Notes: generated by a model not told the origin, from the sequence alone. A stretch of 64,000 nucleotides of DNA from Dermanyssus gallinae (GCA_003439945.1 QVRM01001517.1:1-64000), one strand, 5' to 3'. Counted from the first letter of the stretch, positions 43,490 through 53,709 are shown. Made by a program: numbers and translations.

Positions 43490-43562
43490 GCCCGGCTAGC
43501 TCAGTCGGTAGAGCATGAGACTCTTAATCTCAGGGTCGTGGGTTCGTGCCCCACGTTGGGCG
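43490..43562 (+). tRNA. tRNA-Lys (CTT) sequence captured at the LTR primer-binding site
   Basis: All four stems pair perfectly or by G-T. The anticodon loop is CTCTTAA (anticodon CTT), and A and B boxes are present. Position 58 is T where A is near-invariant (TTCGTGC for TTCGAGC). The 3' flank is ACA plus three bases and then the LTR end, so its reverse complement is exactly where a primer-binding site should be. The 5' flank is an LTR fragment. I read it as a reverse-transcribed primer tRNA and not a chromosomal tRNA gene, although it may still be transcribable. Confidence 0.85.
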
Positions 43563-43568
43563 ACAATA

Positions 43569-44147
43569 TGTTGCCAACGGAACCGTGAGAGCGATACGGC
43601 AGCGCCGCCTCTCTACGTCTAATTGCCTAGCTAACTTACACTCTACTCAATGTCCCGGCGGTTAGCGCTAAGCTGTTTCGCCGCCAGAACTCACACACAC
43701 AGTACTCACTCAACAATACCGCTGCGCTACTTCTAACAATCACTCAACTAAATATATATATATGTATATATATATATTTCTACCTGCGCCTGCTAACCAC
43801 GATCACTCACCACCCTAGGGCAGTATCGCTGCCACGCTCACGTGGCTGCCGTTGCCACGCCGTCGGACGTCCCGGTCGCCGCCGGACTAAGGGTTTGCAG
43901 AAGCGTTACGCCGAAACGCTCGGGATAGCAAAGGGGTTGATGAAAATGGCGCGCATCCCTTTTTATACGGCCGGCGACCGGCACCGTGACAGTGGCGCGA
44001 ACGTGCAGTGGAGGGTTGTGGCCAACAGTGCAGTGGCGGGTTGTGGCTAACAGTGCCGTGGCGGGTTGTGGCTAACATGCAGAGATCATCCTCATCATCA
44101 TGGCGCGCAAATGCAAACTTCTACCTGCGGCCTTCCAATATGCAACA
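43569..44147 (-). repeat. LTR, right copy (5' LTR of a minus-strand element)
   Basis: A 579-bp LTR with TGTTG/CAACA ends, an internal (TA)n tract and the same U3 repeats. Its U5 end, at 43569, is separated by three bases (ATA) from the ACA that stands for the tRNA CCA end. Confidence 0.88.
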
Positions 44148-44394
44148 CCCTGTATGCACCGTGTTTCGGGACACTGTTTGATCACCATAGGCAGTGTCTA
44201 ACATTTCCACCACTTTAGAACATATGACTTGGTTTTAATACATAACTTAATGCTTATAATAGGCTTCAATGCTTCTCCGTTAAACGTTGGCTGAGAGTCC
44301 TCCCGAAAAAAAAAAAAAAGAAAACTTATTGTTGATGTCGATTAGATGTCGCAAGTGATCAACTGCATACGGCCGATATTCTTAGCGGCGCAAC

Positions 44395-44600
44395 AGCATC
44401 AGCGGCTTTGCGAAGCTCAACCGTCAGTTTCTCCAGAGCGCGAGCGTTTCGTCGCTGTAGTTAAAGCTGGTATCAACTTCAAGAGGTTCATGCACAAAGC
44501 TGGATACCGCCGCCTGACATCCGCGGCCAGCCCTCAGCGCCGCTGAGATATTCGAGATCTCCAACGCCTTCCAGTTAGTTACCTCCACCACGCGCCATCG
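44395..44600 (-). pseudogene. Dispersed coding family of unknown function, copy 1
   Basis: The minus-strand frame encodes NWKALEISNISAALRAGRGC and ends VDTSFNYSDETLALW. The copy at 53340-53530 is clearly homologous. An Asn/Asp-rich microsatellite (about 44640-44830) lies upstream in both, and a frame change falls between the two parts here. I do not recognise the family. Confidence 0.45.
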
Positions 44601-45666
44601 GTGGCAGTAGATTGTATGGATTCGCCTTGTTGTTGACCTTATCTCCATGGTTGTTGTCGTCGTCGTCGTCATCATTATTATCTTTGTTGCCGTTATTGTT
44701 ATCTTTGTTGCCGTTATTGTTGCTGCTGTTGCCATGACCCTTGTTGTTATTGCTAACGTTTCTGTAATCCTCGCCGTCGCTGTTGCTGTTGTTGCTGTCG
44801 TTGTTGTTGTTACGGTTGTTTCCGCTGTTTCTGTCATCCTGGTCGTGGTTGCCGCTCTCCTTTGAGCATCCATCTGACAGAAGCAACAGGTCCATATCAG
44901 GCAACGCCATTTTGCCGTCGATGCCACCAACGATCACAGAGCTTACTAATCGAGCCTCGATTGTTTTCCGGACCCGGTAGTGCACACTCTCGCTCGCCCT
45001 GAAATCACACAGCAGAAACACGATTGGTAAGTAAGGCGACTAGAAACTTGCCATGAGCCGCTTCCGACCGGCTACGGTAATACAAATGAGGCCAATTTCT
45101 CTCCACCTAGACCAATTCATGTCGAAGACCAATCTGTTTTTGATGCTGCAGCTGCTGCTTTTTCTATAACAGCTACTGCTAGACGTACGACCTGGCGGTG
45201 CAACGGACTTTGTAAGGCCGCTAGCTTTAAAGGAGTCCACACGTAATACTCTCGCGTACACTCTGCCGACTATCTGAACCGAACTTCCCAACGAGATTCG
45301 GTACTCACCTCAGTCAAACTTGAGGTGAAAAAAATGTGTAACGAGTACAAAATCTAGTCAAAACTAATTATTTGTCAATAGGGCGAAGAAAGCTTATCAT
45401 GCGTGTGAACAGGATAATTTTAAGCAACTTTATTTGTTAGTTTTGCATGGAGTGAGACATGTTTGAAGTATGAAATCGTTTTACGAGAAATGTTGGTCCC
45501 GTGAATAAACCTCAAATTTGATATTATTCTCTAGGATAGCTGTTATTGTTGTTACGGTTGTTTCCGCTGTTTCTGTCATCCTGGTCGTGGTTGCCGCTCT
45601 TCTGCGAGCATCCATCTGACAGAAGCAACAGGTCCATATCAGGCAACGCCATTCTGCCGTTGATGC

Positions 45667-45841
45667 TTTACGGGGCTGACTCTCAGCCAAGATTTAACGT
45701 CCATGGGACTGCTTTTCGCATTGCTTCATAGACAAACCGCCATAAATACAAATGTGCAACGATGGGGCTCGAACTCGCGCACCTATGTGTTTCCTCCGGT
45801 CGCGAGGCGCAGACGCATGTCACCACGCCAACGGGCTCGAA
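45667..45841 (-). mobile_element. tRNA-derived SINE, family A, copy 2
   Basis: The tRNA-like head is at the right end on the minus strand, with B box GTTCGAGCCCCA. Target-site duplications CTGCCGTTGATGC (45654-45666) and CTGCCGTCAATGC (45842-45854) differ at two positions. The uninterrupted site is visible at 44917-44930 in the first copy of the tandem unit. Confidence 0.87.
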
Positions 45842-46013
45842 CTGCCGTCAATGCCGCCAACGATCAGATAGCTTGCTAATCGAGCCTCGATTGTTTTGCG
45901 GAAACGGTAGTTCACACTCTCGCTCGTCCTGAAATCACACAGCAGAAACACTATTGGTAAGTAAGGCGACTAGAAACTTGCCATGAGCCGCTTCCGACCG
46001 GTTACTGTAATAC

Positions 46014-46570
46014 AAATTAAATTCGAGCACCTAAATAACCTGAAGGCAGCTCACCTCAAGCGAGTCCTTGGCCTCCATCGCTTAGCCCGCAACCGACTTG
46101 TCTATCTCCTCACCGACACCCCTTTATTCGTCGAGGAGCTAAGGCAACGCTTTGACCTGCCGGCATCTCCCAATTACGTCAATGTCCTCAAAACGTGGGA
46201 GTGCAAGTTTTCTGAAATCGATGTGAATTTCTTCAGCACCGGAGCAATGCGAAACCAGGCATGGAAAGGGCCGAATCGGTCTAACCGCCATATGGTGACC
46301 AGGTTTGCCGTGCACGGTTTTCACCATATGCTGTGCGCGACCCCCGGTTTCCATGATCCTCCGACTCATGCGTGTGCCTTCGTTGCAAACTACCATGCGG
46401 TAGATACCATGCTACCTCCTGTAGTCTAGTCCCATCGCTAGCTAATCTAGATAACCAGGCCCACGTTATAACTTCATAGTTCTACCTATCTATTAGTTTA
46501 TATGTCTAAATGGGTGTATGTAAACATATGCATATATTTTAACTGTACTATTTCTAAACAACACGTGTGA
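46014..46570 (+). mobile_element. Non-LTR retrotransposon 3' fragment (RT C-terminal region)
   Basis: The frame encodes LNNLKAAHLKRVLGLHRLAR, RNRLVYLLTD and FAVHGFHHMLCATPGFH. It aligns with the C-terminal part of the minus-strand element at 6.9-8.6 kb ([26 protein letters not shown]). Sequence on both sides belongs to the tandem unit, so this is an inserted, 5'-truncated copy. Confidence 0.72.
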
Positions 46571-47365
46571 TAAAAAACAGTCCGTTTTTGATGCTGCTTT
46601 TTCTATAAAGCTACTGCTAGACGTACGATCTGGCGGTGCAACGGACTTTGTAAGGCCGGTAGCTTTGAAGGAGTCCACACGTAATACTCCCGCGTCCACT
46701 CTGCCGACTATCTGGACCGACGAGAACTTCCCAACGAGATTCGGTACTCACCTCAGTCAAACTTGAGGTGAAAAAAATGTTGTAACGAGTTCAAAATCTA
46801 GTCAAAACTAGTAACCCGTCAATAGGGCGAACAAAGTTTATCATGCGTGTGAACAGGATAATTTTTAGCGACTTTAATTGTAGTTTTGTATGGAGTGAGA
46901 CATGTTGAAGTATGGAATAGTTTTACGAGAAATGTTGGTCTCGTGAATAAACCTCAAATTTGATATTCTTCTCTAGGATAGGTCTAATCAATGCATAGAT
47001 ACGATTCCAATAAACAGTCATAATTTCTGATAAGTGCACAGCGCTACCCGAACCGCAAAAAATCGCCAAATATGGGCTTTGTTTAAATCACACACCAGGC
47101 CCAGGAGTGCGGCTCAGAAGGCAAGTACAAAACTGCAGTTCCTTTAAGGGACACGGTTTCTAGAGACTTTAGTGAAGCAGAAATAAAGAGACGTTCACAG
47201 TTTAACTAAGACCATTAACGAAAGAGCTACGGAGGGGGGCGACCACTCAGACAATTAAGTAACGCAGTGTAAGTGTAACCCAAGCCTCAAAAACCTTACG
47301 ACTGACCTATTAACCTCTAAATCTAATCTGTTGACCACACAATCATGACCAGGTCACAACAACGT

Positions 47366-47859
47366 TGTGGCGGCGTGGTCTAGGAGACTTGTGCGCTAGT
47401 CATGGTTGCCATCTACCGGGGTGTCGCCGGTTCGATCCCTGTTGTTGATCGAATTTTCTTTGAGCGATGCTCATTGAGAATAGATGATAAACCATACCGC
47501 TGAGAGTCAGTAAAGTTTTCGGGCTGACCCTCAGCCAAGATTTAACGTCCACGGTACTGTTTTTCTCATTGCTTCATAGACGGACCCCCATAAATACAAA
47601 TGTGCAACGGTGGGGCTCGAACCCGCGCACCTATGTGTCTCCTCCGGCTGCGAGGCCGCAGACTTAAGCCACCACGCCACTGGGCTTGACACCGCTGAGA
47701 GTCAGCGGCCATGCTGCCACAAGGACTGTTGGGAAAACCCTAGATATCTTAACATGTCCGGCCCTCGGTGCATTGAAAATATACCTCAGGTTAAGTTCCG
47801 TAGGGGACGGAGGATAGTCTAGAATTAAAAACAACCTCCTTAAAAAATGTTTCAATTCT
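47366..47859 (+). mobile_element. tRNA-derived SINE, family B, split by a family A SINE
   Basis: The plus-strand head has a B box GGTTCGATCCCTG at about 47427. Perfect 15-bp duplications AGGTCACAACAACGT flank it (47351-47365 and 47860-47874). Without the inner insertion it is about 299 bp. Confidence 0.88.
47511..47690 (-). mobile_element. tRNA-derived SINE, family A, copy 3 (nested)
   Basis: A 180-bp copy with perfect 15-bp duplications ACCGCTGAGAGTCAG (47496-47510 and 47691-47705) inside the family B SINE. The minus-strand head carries the B box GGTTCGAGCCCCA. Confidence 0.92.
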
Positions 47860-47879
47860 AGGTCACAACAACGTACGCA

Positions 47880-48297
47880 TCTACTGTGTCGTCGTACCGT
47901 CGATAACCTATTGCGTATTTACGTTTGTGCATAAGTTGCAACTTAGTTGACGTAATTTCTATTTAAATTGCAACTAAGACACTTGGAGAAGGATACATAC
48001 ACGAGCACGGCTCCCAAGGAAAACAAATCCTTAAAACGACTCTTTCGCTATGCTATGATTATCCAGCGCTTAGCAATGCGGTGAATTAACAAAGACCTCA
48101 GAAAGCACTGCTTACCTGCTGAGACCCGCAGACTCGAAAGAAAACTGCACCGATGCAGCAGATGCAGCATAGGCTTATCGTCAGTGGTTTCGGTTCGAGG
48201 CGATGAATCTAGGCGGACAAGGAACGTCTTCTTCTCTTCCTAACATACATCCGCTTTGTTATGTCGCATAATGTGCAAACCAACACACGCACGTATA

Positions 48298-48354
<57 letters not shown>

Positions 48355-49059
48355 GTATATATTCCAACGGTATGGCTGCTACTTGGACACGTGGCGATGC
48401 GTTAATCTAGTTAATCATGTGTATATAGGTCGATCGATGTGCATCTCGAGAAGGCACGTTATCTTTACGTCGTTGCAAATTACGTGCAGTGAATATAAAC
48501 ATACGCAGGCACCAGCACGTAACGCAGGTGCAGACGCACTCCGCTTTTCAGGTATCTATCGGTGAGGTACAGCACCACAGTGCGAAGGCAGCAGCTTATA
48601 TGCAGCATGGATTTAGGATGCCCGAGATAGAAAATACGAGTCTTTTGTTACCTAACCGTGAAGTTAATAATTTTAATCTAGCGTGTTATCAACTCAAAAT
48701 GTATTGAGTGGAGGTTTTGATGTAATATTGTTGTAGTTCCTTTTTAGACTGTTATTTGATCTCAGCCGTGTAGGTAATAATTCCACTTAGTCTATGGTGC
48801 CACCAACACTATGACTCGTCCAAAAACAAATGAGAAATTTTCGTTTGAGACAGCGTTTCTGGTCAGCCATTCATTCTTAAAAGGCGAACTGACAGGTTTC
48901 TCATAAATGCACCTATATAAGATGTTGCGTACATCATCTGTCAATACTTTTACAGTCTTGACATAATATGGCTCCCATATTTTTAAGAGTCAAATAGTTC
49001 GAAAGCATATTTGATGCTTTCAATGTTCTTTGATAGTAGCGGTTGCTAACCGTCTTGAA

Positions 49060-49060
<1 letters not shown>
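47880..49060. other. Intergenic sequence with (TA)n, no gene recognised
   Basis: A (TA)n array occupies about 48293-48353. I see no coding or RNA gene signal. Confidence 0.5.
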
Positions 49061-49116
<56 letters not shown>

Positions 49117-49119
<3 letters not shown>

Positions 49120-50406
49120 GTAGTTCAATAAGTTCTTAGAATGAGCTTTTTAGAATTCGAATTTTGGCACGCTTTCACCGCTAATAGGAACTGCAACTTT
49201 TTGACTGCTAGTACTCAATATATTATGGTGATTGGCCGTTGCGATTTCGTTTGATAGCTTTTCCCGTGCAACGTATCGGCGCGATTTTTAGAAATGGAGA
49301 AAAAAGAGTTTCGAGTGGTTATCAAGCATTTTTATTTCAAAGGTTGGAATGCGACCCAAGTAAAAATTGAGTTAGACAAGACGTACAGTGACTCTGCGCC
49401 ATGTTTTGCCACTGTTTCCAACTGGATTAATGTGTTAAAAAGAGGTCGCAGGAGCACCGAGGATGAACTACGTCCAGGAAGCCAAAAAACGGCAACTGAT
49501 GAGGAAAACGTAGAGAAAGTGCGAAAAATTCTTGGCACAGATAAGCAAATGAACATTAAGAAAATAGCGGAGGCATTAGGGATTAGTTTAGACAGTGTGC
49601 ATTTTATCCTACACGAAAACTTGAAGATGAAAGAGCTTAGAGCAAAATGGCTGCCGCATTTGCTCAACCAAAGCCAAAAAGACGCGCCTGTTTTGGCTTT
49701 ACAGCGAAATTTGGCCAAGATGTCGAACAATCTGTCGGATTTTTGGTGCAGATTCATGACCGTCGATGAAAGCCGGGTTCATCACTACACTCCCGAGACC
49801 CAAGAAGCATCTTGCCAATGGTGTGCACCTGATGAAGGACCTTCGAAGAGGGTGCGGACAACGGCATTGACCGGAAAGGTGATGGCTACAGTTTTTTAAG
49901 ACCAACGTAGAATAATGCTGGTCGACTACCTTGAGAGCTGTAAAACGATCACAGGAGAATATTATGCAAGACTGTTGGACTGCCGTTAGCAAGAACTCAT
50001 CGTGAAACGGCCCGCTTTGCAGAAGAAGGTTGTCCCGTTTCACCAGGGCAATGCTCCTGCACACAAGTCCCGGCAAGCATCGGCAAAACTGGCCCAACTG
50101 AGGTTCGAACTTATTGAACAATCCTCCTATTCTCCAGACCTGGCCCCCTCTGATTATTTCCTCTTCGGACATTTTAAGAATAGTCTCGGTGGAAAGCGTT
50201 TTTCCAGCAATGAAGAGGTTAAGGCTGCTGTCAATGCCTATTTTCAGTCTAACGACGCGGAATTCTACTCAAGAGGTATGAAAGCTCTGAAATCTCGGTG
50301 GGAAAAGTGTATTGAGCTTCTCGGGGAGTATATCAAATAAGAAAAATTTAAAAACATGATTTGGAAAATTCTCGGTTTTCATTCTAAGAACTTATTGAAC
50401 TACCTG
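49117..50406 (+). mobile_element. Mariner transposon, full length, inactivated
   Basis: The 1290-bp element has matching 28-bp terminal inverted repeats beginning CAGGTAGTTCAATAAGTTCT. It sits between TA dinucleotides inside a (TA)n array, as expected for TA-targeting mariner elements. The single transposase frame lies between the repeats. Confidence 0.95.
49294..50340 (+). pseudogene. Mariner transposase pseudogene
   Basis: A reading frame of 349 codons starts MEKKEFRVVIKHFYFKGWNA and ends LLGEYIK. It is broken by two in-frame stops: TAA at 49897-49899, where mariners usually have Trp, and TAG near 49987. The N-terminal helix-turn-helix region is well preserved (CFATVSNWINVLKRGRRS). The first catalytic Asp is present (FMTVDESRVHHYTPE). 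The second is replaced by Gly (PFHQGNAPAHKS), and the third is present (SPDLAPSDYFLF). No frameshift is needed, so it decayed mainly by point mutation. Confidence 0.95.
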
Positions 50407-50775
50407 TATATATAATGATGTCAGCAATTCAGTTTGCTATCTAAAAACTGTTCACCTTGTCACTAAAAAATAGCTCCTGAATTTGTTGCCGATATGCTCG
50501 GGGTAGTGAACTTTTCAGAGTGGCTTCGCTGAGCTAGGTATACAGATGTCTTACATATGCTTAGTGTGTGTGCAAATTCTGAGCTGCTGACTGCTTATCA
50601 TGTACTGTTAACTCAGTATATATGGTTATTTTTATGTGTATGTATGAGTGACATTTGAGATAATGTATCGTGAAAGCATGGACACGTGCAATGGCACATG
50701 TACTGCCGTGATGAACTGAAAGTGACATGCAATTAATTGGTTGTTCAGAGACACATTCTATTGTATTTCTGTTTG

Positions 50776-50778
<3 letters not shown>

Positions 50779-50836
<58 letters not shown>
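50779..50836. repeat. (TA)n microsatellite
   Basis: About 29 TA units. Similar long arrays lie at 48293-48353, 49061-49116 and 54813-54858. Confidence 0.92.
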
Positions 50837-50838
<2 letters not shown>

Positions 50839-50839
50839 T

Positions 50840-51420
50840 CTAGCAAAATATACATTTGTGATGTAAGAACGTGTGCACAGCCCGCTGGGGCATAACTCAA
50901 GGCACTAGGTCCAGGCTTGGGCTGGTCCACCTAGCCAGGGTACCTCTCATCGAAGCGGCATTCCCCCTCTGAATTCCCCCTATATGTATATATATATATA
51001 TATATATATTGTTTACTGATACCAATCTATTCAACGAGTCCGCTATTTGTTTAGATATTAAGACACTGGTTTGTTTATATAACTTCGCTATGTCATTGAA
51101 ATATATTGTAAATCAATAATGAGTGATTTTTAAAGGTTTCACCCTTTGTTACCTATGCGTCGCATAACGCCAGTATGTGGTGGACTTTTATTTCAGCGTT
51201 ACTGGAATATGCGGCTTAAAATAAAACCGAGATGTTCTAAGCTTTTCCTCTATGACCAACTCATTGTACCAGTTGTCTACTGCTACTTTTTGTAAGGTTC
51301 GTTGTTAGAAAGGATTGTAAAACTTCAGTAGCTGCAAGCGATTTAGATTAATACATGAACGTAGAAAAAAATGTAGCTAAGGTAGAATTGTAAAATATTC
51401 AATGAAGTAGCCCTTTCGAA
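50840..51420. other. Intergenic sequence, nothing recognised
   Basis: It contains a short (TA)n array near 50988-51008. No gene signal. Confidence 0.45.
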
Positions 51421-51424
51421 AATT

Positions 51425-52707
51425 GCCTCGCACTCGTCCCTAAGACCTCACCAGGCCCGGGGGACCCATTCTCCTATCGGCCCATCCTACCGTCTTCCTG
51501 GACGCGGCGGCAATGGTAATGGAATGCGTGATGCAGTGCGGACTTAAATAGGCACTCGAGGAGCGGAGTGGTCTTTCTGACACCCAATATTGGTTCCAGC
51601 GGGGCCGCTTCCCCGTACCTTCCACGGAGTAGAGCGCATCCTTCAACAAGATGCAAGGCAAGAGGTGATCGCATTCCGCGAAGGATGCAACTATTTTCTC
51701 CTCATTTTTTTAGACGTTAGAAACGCGTTTACTACAGCAAACTGGGGCAACCTTTTGAGGCGTTTGGAGGATCGTCAGATTCTGCCCTAGCTCATCCGAG
51801 TCGTGTCGGCTTACTTCGACAAGCGCACGCATGGGCAGGGGTGCACTCATCGGCAGGTCACGGCAGGGATCCTGTGGGGCTCCGTTCTCGGCCCGGGCCT
51901 CTAGAACCTTGCCTGCGACGGAGTTCTGTCGCTCCCAGACCTGCCGAAGGATGTCCAAACGATCGTATACGCTGACGGTCTTGCGATGTTGGTCATCACT
52001 AGGGACGGTCTCCACCCTCCACGACTAGACCACCACGAGAGTGAGCCCCTCCCGCCTTATCAGGAGTACATGCATAACATATGGTGGATCACGTTCCAGG
52101 AACATATGCAGAACAACAAAAGGTGTCTGACCTGCGGGAGGCCGAATTTAGATAGAATATCTAAATTCGGCCTCCCGCAGACATTTGGTGACTGCCCCTT
52201 GCCCTCCCGACGTCGTCATAACTCAGCCTACGTAAGGGCTGGGCAAAGAACGACGCAATACCCAAATGAGAGTACCTGGCTAAGTACCTGAAGGCCCAGA
52301 AGAGGGTTGAGTTTCCCGTCCAGGTATCCAAGTATTGCGTTACAATCCCGAGCCGTCAGGGTGTTGGGAAGGTGGTTTTTAATGAGAATTATACGCGGAC
52401 AGGACTGAGTCGTATACCCTCCACCGGTGTTAAGCCCCACAATACCCGCCGTTGATATCAGTCGGGGTGCGCAAAGGCAATTCGCCTTTTAAAAAAGGCC
52501 TCGTTTTTGTGCCATTTCACTTTATACTTTGAAGTGGAGATATTGAGCAACGAGGTTACCAACCTCAACAGAATATTGGATGCAAGCTTCGACCAATCTC
52601 ATGCCAAATTCGTAGAATGCTGCGCCTCAAGAACGCCGATTGATTGAATTTCCAGGGATTTCAACTTTCTCTTTTTCAATAAAGGAGCCTTTCTATTGTA
52701 TTGTATT
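51425..52707 (+). mobile_element. R1-like non-LTR retrotransposon fragment
   Basis: Broken plus-strand frames show RT motifs: LLIFLDVRNAFTTANWGNLL (51698-51757), ILWGSVLGPGL (about 51869-51901) and TIVYADGLAMLV (about 51960-51995). They match the R1/LOA-type pattern. The catalytic YADD has become YADG, and several stops are present. The 3' end is AATAAAGGAGCC followed by TTGTA repeats (about 52679-52707). A perfect 23-bp inverted repeat (52132-52180) lies inside it. Confidence 0.75.
52132..52180. repeat. Perfect inverted repeat, 23-bp arms, 3-nt loop
   Basis: The arms are CTGCGGGAGGCCGAATTTAG plus ATA and its exact reverse complement, separated by GAA. Confidence 0.98.
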
Positions 52708-53329
52708 GGATACTTACCCCCCCCCCCTCAATCGAGCATTTTCCAGAGTTTAACTTTAGCCCCGTAGAAATCCTTCGAGGTCAAGTATTAGTTCAGGTGC
52801 GATTTAAGAATACGCCCGTTGATCTCTTTAACTGGATCAACTACCCCGGTTTTAACACAAAGTCTTTATCGAACACGTAGAAGAGGCACTGGCAATTGCG
52901 CACCAGCACACGAAGAACCTAGTCTCCCCAGCTAAAGGAAACTGAAGACTTATTCTTTGTTTGCCAAAAATTAGCTTCTGTCTAGAGAGAACGTGGGAAA
53001 ATGCAATCACACAAACATCGCCTTGCTTTTCTAAAAGCGACGCCGACTAGACTTCTGCATTGGATTAATTTCTACTTCAAGTCATATGTGCACAGCGCAT
53101 ATTTGTCGGGTTACACCCTCGGCCTCCGATTCAGATTCGCACCAATATAAAACAATGGCACATTATAGAGCCTTACCGTTCCGTCCAAGGCTCCTCCATA
53201 TTGCAAATGTTGAAAACATTTAATAAACGTACTTTTAATTGGAATTACTCGCAAATAGACCGCAATGAACAAGTTCTCGACATCTACTGACTATTATGTT
53301 GTCGGACTGAGTCCAGTGCTTTTGACATC

Positions 53330-53693
53330 AGCCTCGCATCTCAACCGCACCGTTCTGCCAGAGCAACAACACTTCTTCGCTGTAGTTAAAGCTCGTATCT
53401 ACTTTGCCCTCGGGCGGCTCAAATACGAAGTCCGATGTTCCCACTTGACATCCACGACCAGCCCTTAATGCCGCCGCGTCGTTCGAAACATCGAATGCTT
53501 TCCAGTTTCCCTGCGCCCGTATGATCGGTGAGAGAAGACTGTATGCATCACAACTATCACCTGCATCAGCGCCATTATTATTGGCCTCGCCGTTCTCCTT
53601 TTTGTCGTCGTCGTCGTCGCTGTTGTTGTTGTGCTTTTCTTCTAACTCGTGCCTGCGGTCGCTAAGCTCGCTTACCTCCGAGATCCTCTCCAC
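53330..53693 (-). pseudogene. Dispersed coding family of unknown function, copy 2
   Basis: A 121-codon minus-strand frame has an N-terminal part (ISEVSELSDRRHELEEK), an Asn/Asp/Glu-rich run, then GNWKAFDVSN, AALRAGRGCQ and VDTSFNYSEEVLLLWQN. The last ~60 residues match the copy at 44.4 kb, with conservative substitutions and an in-frame two-residue indel. This suggests past selection on a protein. No known domain is recognised. Confidence 0.5.
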
Positions 53694-53709
53694 CTTAATT
53701 GCATGAACT

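Larger units (their letters stand above)
41219..44147 (-). mobile_element. Non-autonomous BEL/Pao-like LTR retrotransposon
   Basis: Two LTRs (41219-41819 and 43569-44147) both run TGTTG...CAACA and are flanked by the 5-bp duplication CCCTG (41214-41218 and 44148-44152). The TATA box and coding frames read on the minus strand. The 1.75-kb interior keeps a gag start (43279-42851) and a pol scrap (42738-42277). The scrap has KLTRMVASVARAGRWFHR and LTTEELAWAKQ, like the BEL/Pao stretch before integrase. Protease, RT and integrase cores are absent. The primer-binding site is a full tRNA-Lys sequence (43490-43562). The copy cannot move by itself. Superfamily placement rests on the pol scrap and the 5-bp duplication. 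Confidence 0.82.
44806..46985. repeat. Imperfect tandem duplication, ~740-bp unit, second copy interrupted twice
   Basis: The unit is 44806-45545. Pieces of a second copy lie at 45549-45660, 45842-46015 and about 46570-46985. Shared blocks include GGTCGTGGTTGCCGCTCT, ATGAGCCGCTTCCGACCGG and TTGAGGTGAAAAAAATG. The gaps are filled by a SINE (45667-45841) and an RT fragment (46014-46570). Confidence 0.8.

Noticed and set aside
43490..43562. Ordinary chromosomal tRNA-Lys gene
   Set aside because: Its position exactly at the primer-binding site, LTR sequence on both sides and the change at position 58 fit a captured primer better, though transcription from it is not excluded.
41219..44147. DIRS or Penelope element, because of internal inverted repeats
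   Set aside because: TG/CA ends, 5-bp duplications, a primer-binding site and a BEL/Pao-like pol scrap fit an LTR element; no tyrosine recombinase or GIY-YIG motif is seen.
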